64,000 nt of DNA from Camellia lanceoleosa. Its lineage: Eukaryota > Streptophyta > Magnoliopsida > Ericales > Theaceae. The stretch covers positions 1,736,001 to 1,800,000 of the forward strand of contig CM045758.1 in NCBI GenBank assembly GCA_025200525.1, written 5' to 3'. A model generated the notes under the pieces. It did no database searches. It was not told where the DNA came from and was given only the letters and a program-made list of their open reading frames with translations. This document shows, piece by piece, positions 23,437-35,905 of the stretch. The position numbers and the translations under genes are program-made. Position 1 is the first letter of the stretch; each line of letters starts with the position of its first letter.

Positions 23437-26400
23437 ATGGAGGAATGTGGATCGTATGTCTAGCTTCAATGGAAGCAATTGGGTAACTTGGAAAACAAAA
23501 ATGGAGGACCTATTACTTTGTAAAGATTTGTATAGACCCATTGAGAGTGATAGTGACAAATCAAAATATGGTTCTTTTTCAAAGAAAGACATTGAGTGTT
23601 ATTATTGTCATGAGAAAGGGCACATGAAGCGAGAATGCCGAAAAGCTCAAGAACAAGGAGAAAAGGCGCCACAAAAGTGTGGATAAGAAGCAAGAAGACA
23701 CAATAATAGTTACTACCGATGATCTCATGGTCGCTTATGAAGATGATTGTATCAATTTTAGGCCAAGAGAGCAATTGGGTGATTGATTCCTGCTTCTTTT
23801 CATGTGACTTCTCGAGTTGATTTCTTCACTACCTACACCAAAGGAGATTATGGTTCTGCTCAATGGGTAATGATGGTTTGTCCAAGATTATTGGCATGCG
23901 TGATGTTTGCTTGGAAACAAATTTGGCTGCAAATTGTTGCTTAAAGATGTGAGGCATGTTCACATTCGCCTCAATTTGATCTCTACCGAAACTAGATAAT
24001 GAAGGCTTCAACAACAAATTTGGGGATGGAATATGGAAGCTCACAAAGGGTTCTTTGGTGGTGGCTATGCAAAAAGACTCATACACTTTATTCGATGCAA
24101 GAAAAATTTGTAAAGGTGTTGTCAATGCACTTGAAGATGATACTTTTATCGAATTCAGGCACAAGCGGCTTGGCCATATGAGTGAAAAGGGCTACAAGTT
24201 TTGTTCAAGAAAGAGCTTCTACCGGTTTAAAAGGTACACATCTTAAAACTTGTGTTCATTGTTTGGCTGTAAACAACATAGAGTTTCTTTTCATAAAAAT
24301 GTTGCTTCTAGAAAAGAAAATGTTTTGGAGTTGATTCATTCGATGTTTGTGGTCCTTTAAAAGTTAGAACACATGGTGGTGCACTTTATTTTGTTACTTT
24401 CATTGATGATTATTCAAGGAAAGTTTGGGCTTTTCTACTAAAAACTAAAGATCAAGTTCTAGAAGTATTTAAGCATTTTCGTGCTATGGTTGAAAGAGAA
24501 ACAAGATGTAACTTGAAGTGCATCTCGATCGCATAATGGTAGTGAATACATTGGGCCATTTGATGAGTATTGTCGCAGCTAAAGTATTCGCACCAAAAGA
24601 TGCTTAAGAAGACTCTCAACAAAATGGCGCTGTCGAGAGGATGAACCGCACCATTGTAGAAAGAACAAGGTGTTTGCTTTCACAAGCTAAATTGCCAAGA
24701 TCCTTTGGGGTGAGGTAATGAGTACATGTTAACGGATCAATTTGTCTTCTTGCTATCCTTTGAATGGTGATGTTCTTGAAAGAGTTTGGACTGGAAAAGA
24801 TGTGTCTTATGAACACTTGAAAGTGTTTGGTTGCCGAGCTTTTGTTCACATTCCAAAGGATGAGAGGTCCAAGCTTGATAGTAAGTCAAGACAATGTATT
24901 TTTCTTGGCTATGGGCGTGATGAATTTGGGTATAGATTGTGGGATCCGGTCGACAAGAAAATCATTCGAAGCCGTGATGTTGTGTTTCTTGAAGACCAAA
25001 CAATTGAAGACTTTGGTAAAGGTGATCAACCGGAGTCAAAAACTAGTGATCTCATTGACATGGATCCATCTCCTTCATCTTCGGTGGATGATGAAAATGG
25101 GGGAGATGTGCAACCACCTATTGAAGATGTAGAGGATGATGCTAATCCTAATGAAGTTGAGCCAGAAATTGAGGAAGAGCATCCCACTCAAGAACCGCCA
25201 CCACAACTTGAGTTGAGGAAATCTACAAGGACCCACAACCTTCAAGAAAGTATCCTCCCAATGAGTTTGTGTTGATTTCGATCAACGGGAGCCCCGAGAG
25301 CTACCAAGAAGCAATTGAGCATGCAAAGAAAGGTGATTGGAAAAGGCTATGAACGAGGAGATGAATTTCTTGCTTGAAAACCGCACTTATGATTTAGTGA
25401 AGTTGCCTAAAGGGAGAAAAATTCAAAAATAAGTGGGTTTTCAAATTGAAGAATGATGGTAAGAATGTGAGGTACAAGGCACGCCTTCTTATGAAAGGTT
25501 TTGGGCAAAAGAAAGGTATTGACTTTGATGAGATTTTTTGCCAACAGAAGATGTCTTCTATTCAGTTGTACTTGGCATGGTCGCAAGTATGAACCTTGAA
25601 GTTGAGCAACTTAATGTGAAAACCGCATTTCTTCATGGTGATCTTGAAGAAGAAATTTACATGGAGCAACCGGAAGGTTTTGTAGAGAAAGGGAAAGAGA
25701 AATTTGTTTGCAAATTGAAGAAAAGTTTGTATGGTCTCAAGTAAGCCCCGCAGCAATGGTACAAAAAATTTGACTCTTTCATGATGAATAATGGTTTTTC
25801 TAAAACCACTTCGCACTATTGTGTAGTTTGTGAAAAATTTCCTGACGGTAAATTTATTATTCTTTTGCTTTATGTTGATGACATGTAAATTGTGGGACAA
25901 GATTCTACCATGATTAATAAGTTGAAGTTAGAGTTGAGTAAATCTTTTGCTATGAAAGATTTGGGACCGGCAAAGCAAATGCTTGATATGAAAATTTTTC
26001 GTGATCGCAAAGAGGGGTGATTTGGTTGTCTCAAGAAAGCTACACCGAGAAAGTTCTTGAGAGGTTCAACATGGATAAAGCAAAGTCGGTTATTGTCCAC
26101 TTGCGTGTCACTTCAAACTTAGTTCAATCAATGTCCTACAAGTGAGAAATACAAGGAAGAGATGTTGAAAATTCCTTATGCTTCAAAGAGCTGGTTCTTT
26201 GACGATGCCGTGGTTTGTACAAGGCCGGATATTGCTCACGCCACTGGTGTGGTGAGTCGGTTTTCTCTAATCCCAAAGAACATTGGGCAGCGGTAAAATG
26301 GATTCTAAGGTATCTTCGAGGGACTTCAAAGATATGTTTGTGTTTTGGGGATGGTAAGCCGATGCTTGATGGATTCACGGATTCTGACATGGCTGGTGAT

Positions 26401-26835
26401 GTTGAGTCTAGGAAATCTACTTCGGCGTATTTGATGACTTTTGCAGGGAGAGCTGTGGCATGGCAATCTAAATTACAAAAATGTGTTGCTCTCTTAACTA
26501 CCGAAGCTGAATTTATTGTCATTACGAAAGCTTGCAAAAAAGAGTTATGGCTAAAGAAATTTTTGCAAGAGTTGGGTTTGAAGCAAGAAAAGTATATGCT
26601 TTATTGTGATAGTCAAAGTGCTATTCACTTGAGCAAAAATTTTACTTTTCATTCGAGATCAAAACACATTGATGTGAGATACCATTGGATTCGTGATGTG
26701 TTAGATTCAAAATTGTTACAACTCAAAAAGGTTCACACAGATGATAACATTTCGGATATGTTGACAAAGACTTTGTCGAGGGACAAACATTTGAAGTGTC
26801 GAACTTTGGCGGGTATAGTTGATGTCTCCACCTAA
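23437..26835 (+). pseudogene. Copia-3 gag-pol polyprotein (heavily frameshifted)
   Basis: From the ATG at 23437 to TAA at 26833-26835. Recognisable pieces in order: RMSSFNGSNWVTWKTKMEDL of gag; a deletion joining early gag straight to the zinc knuckle CYYCHEKGHMKREC; protease and HHCC fragments; integrase with TFIDDYSRKVW; the integrase C-terminal and linker region, open at 24742-25275 (VFGCRAFVHIPKDERSK); RT with VEQLNVKTAFLHGDLEEE; and RNase H, open at 26215-26835 (DSDMAGD, ending VDVST). Single-base deletions occur roughly every 50-150 bp in 23700-24800 and 25300-26250. Far from functional. Confidence 0.93.
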
Positions 26836-26852
26836 GTCGGTAAAGGGAGAAT

Positions 26853-27481
26853 TGTTGGGTATACCTCCTTATTGGAGTGTGGGACCCAATGGTTTATTAA
26901 AAGAGTTTTAATTTGGTTTGGTATTAGTTATAATATATTTTTATATATTATATCTAATTTGTGGAAACCCAATTCAGTTTGGAAATAACTAAGGTTTTGA
27001 TAAAAACCTTAGATTCACAATATTTTAGGTTTTTGTTTTTGCTCATCCCGAGGTGAAGAGAACAGCTGCTACACATACTCCACTTTGGTGAAATCAATTA
27101 TTTGGGTGTGTGAACAGTGGAATTAATTTGGGTAGTTCTTTGCTTCGTTTTCGGTGTTGATTTGGTTCGTTATTTTGGATCTTCTACAACTCTGGTTCTG
27201 AAGATTTTTGTTCATCTATTTGGTGAGATCTTTCATCTTGTTTATTTGTGATTATTTGGAATTCACCTAAGGGTGGTTTGTGAGACCTTTCGTGTCTCGT
27301 TTGTAATCGTTTGGAAATTTATTTGGTTGATAGTGGAATCGGATTTCGATCCCGTGGACGCATTCTCACATTGAGGGAACCACGTAAAAATTCTTGTGTT
27401 GCTTCTGATTTAATTTTTCCGCATTAGTTTTTATTCCCATTGATTGATTTACTTGTGGGGAATCACATATTTTTCCTAACA
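26853..27481 (+). repeat. Copia-3 3' LTR
   Basis: 629 bp, preceded by the purine tract TAAAGGGAGAAT (26841-26852). Starts TGTTGGGTATACC and ends TTCCTAACA; followed by the TSD CAATC. Confidence 0.93.
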
Positions 27482-27496
27482 CAATCTTCAGCTTTG

Positions 27497-27646
27497 ATCG
27501 ATCTTTGTGCTCAAAATAGTTAGGACTCAATCAATCTTCAGCTTCAATCGATCTCAGCAAGGACTCAATCGATCTTCAGCTTCAATCCGAATCGATCTTT
27601 GTGTCACCAGACGTAATCGATCTTCACCTCATTTCGTAATCGATCT
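27497..27646 (+). repeat. ATCGATCT repeat array in the CACTA leader
   Basis: Six exact copies of ATCGATCT start at 27497, 27547, 27568, 27591, 27616 and 27639. The last five are 21-25 bp apart, about two helical turns. Variant ATCAATCT copies occur at 27530 and at 22723, plus one at 22755 split by Copia-3. Known CACTA elements carry arrays of short subterminal motifs bound by their TNPA-type protein; this array could play that role, but only position and spacing support it. Confidence 0.7.
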
Positions 27647-28974
27647 AAGTTCTTTGGCTTCAATCCGAAGGTAAATAGCAATTTGGTATGTTTTCAATCT
27701 CTTTCTCTCTGCACAGACACTTCATATATGCATGTACATATCTATATATATACTCCTCTGTATTCATTTAAATTGCTTGAATTTGAAATGATGTATTCCT
27801 CTGTACTCTACTACTAATGCTTGAGTTTTTCATGGTAGTTATTTGTGAGATCACAACAATCCATTTTAATATTTTTAATGGATACATTTCAACTTTTAGT
27901 GACCGCTTGAGCATGTGTAAGCTTCATGTTGAAATTGAATTTGATTAATTTTGCTCTCTACATGCTTGTGACCTTTAGTTTCAAACTTTAAGAAGAAATT
28001 AGGCTTAACTCTTAAATTTTTTCTTTGAAGGCATGTGAATGGTGTTGTTGAGAAGACACGTAAGAAGATAGAGGTATCAATTGCAGAGGCAGCTGATGTA
28101 ACCAATATTCCACGTATGCTGATTGATTAAGAAACCAGAATGAACAGAGCTATATAGGTACTTGATTTCATATATATATATATATATTGTTGCACATGCA
28201 TATGTATACTAGATTTGTGCTTTTGATTTTGGTGGTGAAGATTCTTGCTATAATATGTGGCTGTTAATTAAGAATTATGAAGAGGTTCTTTGTATTTGAG
28301 CTATCTTGTGGTGGGTTGTTAAATTGAGGTTGGGATAATTTAGGCTACTTTTCTACTGATTAACTTTGAGTAGATGTCAGATCTTGTTGAATTTATGTGC
28401 TTAAAAGTGGTCTTCTCAAGTAGTTATTTGTCCCTTGGCTACATATTACATCTTGAAGTTGCCATGTTACCTTGATATATGGACCTTTAAATTACCCGTT
28501 GCTTGTAATATAATTGCCTTGGCAAGATGGAAACCGTAGTTTGAATAGATAATGGATGGGTTGTTTTCTTGTTGGTTGAAGAGTTTAATCTCTAGTGTTG
28601 TTTTTGTATTGGTGTTGCTGTTTGAACCTAGATTTGAATATTTGCACCTTTGATTTCTTAAGTACCCTTTTTTTTTTTTTTTTTGATAACTCGTTATTCA
28701 ATTTCATTGGACCGACTAATTCAAATTTCATTTGATATTTTTTTTTTCTTAAGTACCTTAACAAATGTTATTTGGTGTGCCTTGGCAATACATCCCTGAA
28801 TTTATGTTTATAGAAAGATAGACATGAATTACATAGTCCAAAGTAGATATACATATTAGTGAAACTTCTTCAAGAATTTAGTTGTGTTCCTCCTTCAAGA
28901 CCACATATAGAAAGTAACAAGATATTGGAATTTAAGGATAATGTCTTTGTGTACTTTGTAATAGGGATTTCGGG
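27647..28974. other. CACTA 5' leader, non-coding
   Basis: No coding frame supported. Contains (AT)n near 28171-28187 and the small LINE-type insertion at 28654-28757. Splice-like stretches (ttgaaggcatgtg at 28025) may be parts of untranslated exons, but this cannot be shown. Confidence 0.4.
28654..28757 (-). mobile_element. Tiny 5'-truncated LINE-type insertion with 13-bp TSD
   Basis: A poly-T run followed by about 60 bp of sequence is bounded by perfect 13-bp direct repeats TTTCTTAAGTACC at 28654-28666 and 28745-28757. A long, variable TSD with a homopolymer at one end is the signature of target-primed reverse transcription; the T-run puts the element on the minus strand. The insert is too short to name a family. 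Confidence 0.7.
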
Positions 28975-31959
28975 ATGGATAGGAGTTGGATGCAACTTCA
29001 TAATAGAAGGTTACATCAATACATTGATGGGGTAAAAGAATTTATCATGTTTGCTAGTGATCATATGAAGCCAAGGACGAGTAAGATTTGGTGTCCGTAA
29101 TAGATGCAAAGAATCGTATCCAAAAAGCCATATATGATGTTGAAATTCATTTGTTTGCGTATGGGGTTGTCACAACTTACACTAGGTGGGTGTATCATGG
29201 GGAAGACTTTGAGTTGAATGACAGTGATCCCTTGGAAAGTGAAAATGATGAATATTTCAATGATGTGACAGAGAAATCAAATTCTCCCAATACCGAGGTG
29301 CGAGAGATTGTCCATGACATACATAGTGGACCATCCACATTTGCTTATACGAGGGAAACAACTAGTAGTCATAATCCTGACTTGTCTGATGCTCATGGTA
29401 ATGAAACAAATACATTTGCATGATTAATGAGGGATACAGAACCGGAATTGTATTCGAATTGCCAACGATATTCCAAATTATCATTCATTGTTAAGCTACT
29501 ACATCTAAAGATGCTCAATAAGTGGAGCAACAAATCATTCACGATGATGCTAGAACTGTTGAAGGATGCACTTCCTATCGGTGAAACACTCCCATGCTCA
29601 TACAATGAAGTTAAACAAATAATTTGAGATTTGGGCCTTGATTATCAAAAATACGTATGCAAGAACGACAGTAATCGCTTTTGGAAGGAGTATGGAAATG
29701 AAGATTAATGCCCTACTTGCAAGGAGCCTAGATACAAATTTCATAAAGGTAAAGGTAAAAAGATCCCTCACAAGGTTCTGCGGTACTTTCCTTTAAAACC
29801 AAGGCTACAAAGGTTATTTATATCAAGGAAGACAACTACTGATATGAGGTGGCACAAAGATAAACACGTAGAGGAGAAAAATGTAATACGCCATCCGTGG
29901 ACTCAAGCATGGAAAGACTTTGACAAAAAGCATGAGTCATTCGCCAAAGATCCTCAAAATGTTAGGCTCAGATTAGCAAGTGACGAATTCAATCCATTTG
30001 GGAATATGAGTACCTCATATAGCATATGGCCAGTTTTTATTGTCCCGTACAATTTGCCACCACGGAAATGCATGAAAGATCCATTTTTTATGATGCCTTT
30101 GCTTATTCCTGGGCGTAGAGCTCCTGGATTTGACATTGATGTGTTTTTACGACCGCTAATAGATGAGCTAAATGAGTTATAGAAGATAGGGGTAGAGACC
30201 TACGATGCATCAAGTGGCTCTAATTTTCAATTCCATGCGGCATTATTATGGACTATCAATGACTTCCCTGCGTATGGTAATTTATCCGGTTGGAGCACCA
30301 AAGGCAAATTGGCTTGTCCGTCATGCAATAAGAATGCATCTCACCAATACTTGCATCATTGTAGAAAAACTTGTTACATGGGACATCGTCGTTTTTTGCC
30401 TCATGATCATTTTTTGCGAACAGGCAAGTCATTCAATGGTGAGCCAGAGCTTAGGGTTAGAACCTAAGTTGTTGTCAGGAGAGGAGGTTTTGGGACAATT
30501 GGGGCATATAGACCCATCATTATTTGGGAAAATAGATCAATGTGGGAAGAAGCGAAAACGTTCTCCTCAATATTTAAATTGGACAAGGAGGAGCATTTGG
30601 TATTTGGCATTTGGTATTGCTGAAGGTTACATTGACAATGAGGCTCTTACTTTTTGCTCTATGTACTTCCATGAAAGTGAGACAAGATTTAATAGACCTG
30701 AACGAAACTATGATGGGCCTATTGAGGCAGTACAAGATGGAAACTTGTTTATATTTAGGCAAAAAGTTCGTTGATTAGGAGCTGCAATTAATGATGTGTT
30801 GAATTTAGCGGATTTGAAAAAAGTTCGATGGTACGTGTTGAATAATTGTGATGAAGTTCGACCATATATGCTATAAGTAAACTACCATATGATTATATTC
30901 ACTAGAATATTTTACTTTTTTAATTATATTATTTTCACAACCATTTGTGTCGAATAATGTTGTTATAATTTATAGGCAATATATGGATAAACTTGAAGGA
31001 CAAGGTTTGACAAATATGCAAGAGAGGCTAAAATCAGAGTTCCATACATGGTTTCTAAAATACGTAAGAGTTATAATTTTTGAACATTATTTGTGTATTG
31101 AAATAATGAATTTAAGTGTATGCTAATGCATTTCATATTAACAATGGAATTAGGTCACAAAGCTGCAAGTTGAAGCGACAATGGATGCTTCCAATCAACT
31201 TATGAACTTAGCTCGAGGTCCCGATAACCGAGTGACGTGCTACAATGGTTGTATCATCAACGGGATTCGATTTCGCACTCAAGATTGTGACATGTACCGA
31301 AAAACTCAAAATAGTGGCGTGGTTGTGAAGAGAGATCATAAAGAGAAACCTATTGATTTTTATGGTGTTATTAGAGATATAATTGAGTTGAAATATCTAG
31401 GTGGGAATAGTGTGTTTCTTTTTAAGTGTAATTGGTGGGATGTTGGTAATGAAAAAATTGGAATAAAAGTTGATGAGTTTAACTACATTAGTGTAAATGT
31501 TACGAAGACTTGGTACAAAGATAAACCATTTGTGTTAGCATGCCAAGCGGAATAAGTGTTTTATTTGAAAGATACGCGGGGCAATAATTACCGAGTTGTA
31601 CAAAGAGTATTACCACGGGCTATTTATGACATCTTAGTGAAAGAGGATGAAGAGGAAGCGGAAGAGGAAGACAAAGACAAAGATGAACCATACCAACAAT
31701 TTGAGTCGTATGGACTTGGGGATGTGGTGCACATTGATGATCAACCCATAGAATTATGCAAAGAAGACATGGAAATGATATGTGTTGATATTATCGGCAA
31801 TTTCACAAGGAGGAACTTGAAGTTGATGATGAAGTGCTCATTAATGATAATAATGCGGATAATGATGACACTAACATGGATGATCAAGTTGATGATGATA
31901 TGATTGATGATGATAGTGATCCGGAAGATAAAATTGATGAAGATTATATCTATCGATGA
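28975..31959 (+). pseudogene. CACTA transposase, TNP2-type, with DUF4216-like C-terminal part (broken)
   Basis: Begins MDRSWMQLHNRRL and GVKEFIMFA, the transposase-associated N-terminal domain of En/Spm proteins. Next come a linker with WVYHGE and acidic residues (29160-29420), the TNP2 core (KVLRYFPLKPRLQRLF, TTDMRWHKDKH, LRLASDEFNPFGNMS, MPLLIPGRRAPGFDIDVFL, TINDFPAYGNLSGW, KLACPSCNKN) and the end of the core (30550-30870). Probable introns lie at 30877-30975 and 31065-31154. The 3' exon encodes NCDEVRPYM, then TYNG-like CYNGCIINGIRF and VFLFKCNWWDV, typical of DUF4216, and an acidic tail ending at 31959. Stops at about 29421, 29626, 29708, 30180 and 31553 and frame changes make it non-functional. 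The intact enzyme cuts and moves CACTA elements in the nucleus. Confidence 0.88.
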
Positions 31960-32303
31960 ATATTTTGTCTTGTTTCCAAATGATTTCCATTTTAACATCA
32001 TGTAAGATTTATAATTGCTATTGCTTATTTCCATTTCAAGTTTTCTTGTCAAAAAAAGTGTGCTTTGTTTTGTTGGTTATTTCATTTTAATATTTTGTCT
32101 TGTTTCCAACGTTATCATATTTATCCTTTAAGATGGAAAAGCTTGAGAAAAGATACTGTGTGCTTCTGTTTCTAACTACCTTATTTTGAGGATGTATGCT
32201 TTGTTTTGTTGTTTGTTTTTAGTATCATATTTGTCCTTTAAGATGTTGTGTTTGATGTTCATGTCGCAAAATTTCTATTGATCATAGGGATCTTGGATTT
32301 TAG

Positions 32304-35300
32304 GATGGGCATCAATCTCGACCCCCATCATGAGTAAAGAGGAATTTGAAACTCGGAAAGTCGATCTATGGAGGAAGTGCAACGGAATCTCTGTCTTTAA
32401 AGGTACTATCAATAAGCATCATTCCTTATTATCTATTAATAAGGAATCTTTAGTAATTTCTCGCACCTTCACCGGTGTCATATTTAGACCTGCTTTTGCA
32501 ATTTCTTCACTGGTGTCATTTTTTGTTTGAACCTATAACAACTAACCCACCTCATTATGTTTGAATTTGTTTTAAGCTAACCCAATTTTTTTGCTATTTT
32601 GTTATTTATTATCCTCACTTGGCTTTCACTAAAATATTTTATTGTTTTTCATGTGATATGATCAGGCACCTGCCCCTGCACCTGCAGCTACTGTAGAAAA
32701 GGTTCTCAAGAAGAGAAGTGCAAAAGTGAGTGTACATAAGGGAAAAATTCTTGAATTAGTGAAGGAAGTGCCACTGGATCCTATGGCTGAAAAACTTAGC
32801 CAAGAAAGGTATAGCGTAAAAAAAATGCCTCAATTCTTTTTGCTTTACATTCAAAACTTATGACATTTCCATCTTGAAGTGCATAGCTACGCTTGAAATT
32901 TAATAAAATTCAATGTTTATGCTCTAAAAATGACACAATTATTTTGTTTTTAGGAGTTCATAAGTTAGAGGTCTAGTTTTTGTTTTTTAGCCAAACAATT
33001 TATTTCATTTGTAGTTTTGATTAGCTTATTCAGCTTTATCATCTTTACTAAGGAGTTTTTAGGCAATAAACTAGCAAGAGAAGTTCTTATGCATTTCAAT
33101 TGAATTTGAATAAAACTTTTAAATGCTTATTACACTATTTGGCTTGGACCTAATGTGTTTTTATGCAAAGAAATTGACTTCTTTTATCACTTTTATTGTT
33201 CTTGTTATTGATTTTTAGAGGTAGAGGACGGGAGGCTATGTGCCCAACAAATTAGCAAATACATCTTTTGCATCCACATCAACTCACCAATTCCTTCATT
33301 TACGTCGGTTTGTGCCCCCAAGATCAACATCTCAGAGATCAATGACGCAAGATCAAAGACGCGATCTATGCATGAAGTTACATCACAATCTTCATACTTG
33401 GATACTTTTAGCATGGATTGTTGTATTGCTGGTAGGTTTGTAAATATTTTAGTTTTATATTCTTTTTTGGTTGGTTGTTTATTCTTTTCATCCAATTCAT
33501 ATGTTAGACATTGATGTGTTTTTTCTATATGTTGTTTTTAATAGATATAACTGAGCGTAAGAAAGGACGTGGGAAGTCGCGAAGCCTCGCATTACGCAAG
33601 ATAAAAATTCAAGGGAAGCGATTGGATGTTAAAATTTGTAGAATTACTGGGAATCCATTGGGACCGTGGTCTGATAAATTCACCACCGAGTTGGGGATCG
33701 TCACTAGGCAATTTGCCCCACAAAATGTGCCTAAGTGGAGTTTTATTAGCATCGAGGATAAAGAAACACTAATTGCATACCTTCGAGTAAGATAGTTTTT
33801 TTTTAGTCTAGTTTAATATTCCCTTTTAGTTTATGAATTATGTTGCTTAATATTTTGAAGTGTTTAATTTTATTGGTATGGCAGGAAGGTTTCATTTTTA
33901 GTATTGAACTTTATGCTATTGCTTCTATCCTTGGAATGATGAAACTCCGGTACAAGACCTACCGCTTTAATCTACGCCAACATTTTAGAAGTTTCCCTAC
34001 GATGGAATCAGCCCTTGCAAACCCACATGAAGATATCGAAAAAGAGGTGTGGCGATACCTGTGTCAATTATGGGATGATAAGACGTACCAGGTAATTGTT
34101 GAACACACTTGTAATGCACTTGCACACACTTGTGGTGAGGCTACGGCTCTTGTGTAGGCTGCTTGTACTTGGGCTGATGATGATGCTACAGCTATTGTTG
34201 TGGCGGAGGCTGCTACTATGCATGTAACTGCTACTATTACTAAGCATTTGGGCACATGGACTTGATTTCTTTTGAATATATTTTTAGATTTCATGCAGGA
34301 GAAATGTCAGAAAAACAAGGAAAATCGGTTTGAGCTTAAAGTCCTCCATACAATGCTCAAAGGCATTGAGAAAGGTGCAATACGATGAGGTAAACAACCG
34401 ACCTTTAAATCATAGGGTCAACATGGCACTTTTTTGTTTCTTTTATTTGGTGATGTGTGTACCTATAGGATACTAACTATAAAGGTTTTGACAATGAGAC
34501 AAGGATGGAAAGGAGCTTGGACTTGTTGATTTGTATCACAAGACACACTTTAGTCGTAAAGGCAAGCATGGGTCCATAATGAAGTCAAATTAGACATGTA
34601 AGAATTTTCTAATGTTAAATATAAGTATTTTCCTATTAATGATTACTTGCCTAAGGCTCATGTGTTGTGAATCTTTAGCACTAAGAATGAACAATGTAAA
34701 TGATTAGGACTAGATCATCCAAGGGTTTTTGAGTTACAAGTGGCTACTAGATTATGTCCTTGCTACCTCGGGTCAGTATTTGGTATTTGGCAACTTATAC
34801 TAACTCAAATAAACCGGTATTGTTAATTAATGTTTGCTAAGCGTGAATAATGAAACTTATGATTGATATGCTTCAGAGGTTTTCTCCGTACCTAGAAACA
34901 AGGATGGCATGGCATCTAAAAACCCATGTTTGAAGAGAATATTAAACCTATTAATACTTTTAAAGTTAGAAAATTCAAATTTTTGGGAAATGGTTTGTAT
35001 GATTTGTATGATTGATTTGCTTCCTTGTTAGAAAATGGTTTGAGAATTCAAATTTGGGTTCACTCCTTACTATTGTTTCACACTTAAACATTTCAATTAT
35101 CTCTTAGTAGATAGTGTTGCTTCTATGGATCATTATCACTTGTTAGTAAATCTTGTGATATGGAAATCTTGGTTTGTTTGTGTTAATTATTTGTAGTGTT
35201 TGTCGCTCAAGTGTATGAGGATATTACCTATAGAATTAGCTAGATGAATCAACTGATGTAGTGCTTCTTGGTTCTCTTTTATATACTTTTCTACTATTGC

Positions 35301-35905
35301 AGACTGCTATATAGAGAGATAAGTTTATAAAATATCAACTCGAAGGGTTATTTGTGACTATATTGTAATTATACCATGCACATCGATATAAGAGAGCCAT
35401 TAATCAATGTCTACCAAGAATTATACCATGCAATACTTTTTTTTCTACTATTCTACCAATATTATGTTCTCTAGAATAAGTACATAGGAAAATCAATGTC
35501 TTCATTGCTCATATAATGTATATATAAAATGACTATATTTAATTTCATGAATAATTGTAAAAAAAACTTAAAGAGCGGGAGAATGAAGCTATAAAAGATG
35601 GATTTGGCCCACTATCTAATGAGCAGCTTTCCATTTAGGTGTTTGGGCATAAGTCTGGCTACATAAGTGGTTTAGGACGTGGTCCTAAACCTAGTATAAC
35701 AGCATCCGGTCGATGCACTTGTGCTGCTCTTGAGATAGAAAATGAGGAAACTAGAAGGGAGCTTGAAGAGCAACGGAGAATCAATGAGGAACTGAATGCA
35801 AGAGTGCACAACTTGGAGTCTAATAGTATGGAGGTCAATGCCAAGATTGATTTGGTGCTGCAACAGATTAGTCGGGGAGGTTTTACTTATGATTTACCAT
35901 CATAG
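32304..35905 (+). pseudogene. Second CACTA gene: plant transposase (PF03004-like) with coiled-coil end, multi-exon, broken
   Basis: Exon-like blocks separated by AT-rich introns: 32665-32808 (APAPAPAATVEKV, KEVPLDPMAEKL), 33220-33420 (degraded), 33545-33790 (TERKKGRGKSRSL, RITGNPLGPWSDKF, FAPQNVPKWSFI), 33884-34091 (EGFIFSIE, RYKTYRFNLRQHF, EVWRYLCQLWDDK), 34300-34387 (KCQKNKENRFELKVLHT) and 35637-35905 (VFGHKSGYISGLGRGPKPS then a coiled coil EETRRELEEQRRINEELNARV). This order matches the second protein of plant CACTA elements carrying the Plant_tran domain. Such proteins are thought to bind DNA and assist the transposase. The start is uncertain, and stops at about 33250 and 34156 break it. 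Confidence 0.75.
34388..35636. other. Intron-like AT-rich DNA between blocks of the second CACTA gene
   Basis: A short coding-like piece near 34470-34570 (DTNYKGFDNETRMERSLD) may be a remnant exon. The rest shows no coding signal. Confidence 0.5.

Larger units (their letters stand above)
22757..27486 (+). mobile_element. Copia-3: Ty1/copia element nested in the CACTA element (22762-27481)
   Basis: 4,720-bp element of the same family as Copia-1 and -2, with 629-bp LTRs at 22762-23390 and 26853-27481 and a perfect 5-bp TSD CAATC at 22757-22761 and 27482-27486. The LTRs differ at roughly 30 sites by eye, more than in Copia-1, so it appears older or has decayed faster. The internal region has lost part of gag and carries many 1- to 3-base deletions. 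Rejoining the flanks restores one unit of the ATCAATCT/ATCGATCT repeat of the CACTA element, showing that the Copia copy landed inside that array. Confidence 0.95.

Noticed and set aside
27487..27665. ATCGATCT repeats considered as a CRISPR-like array
   Set aside because: Repeat units are 8 bp in a plant CACTA element; no CRISPR repeat-spacer architecture or cas genes.
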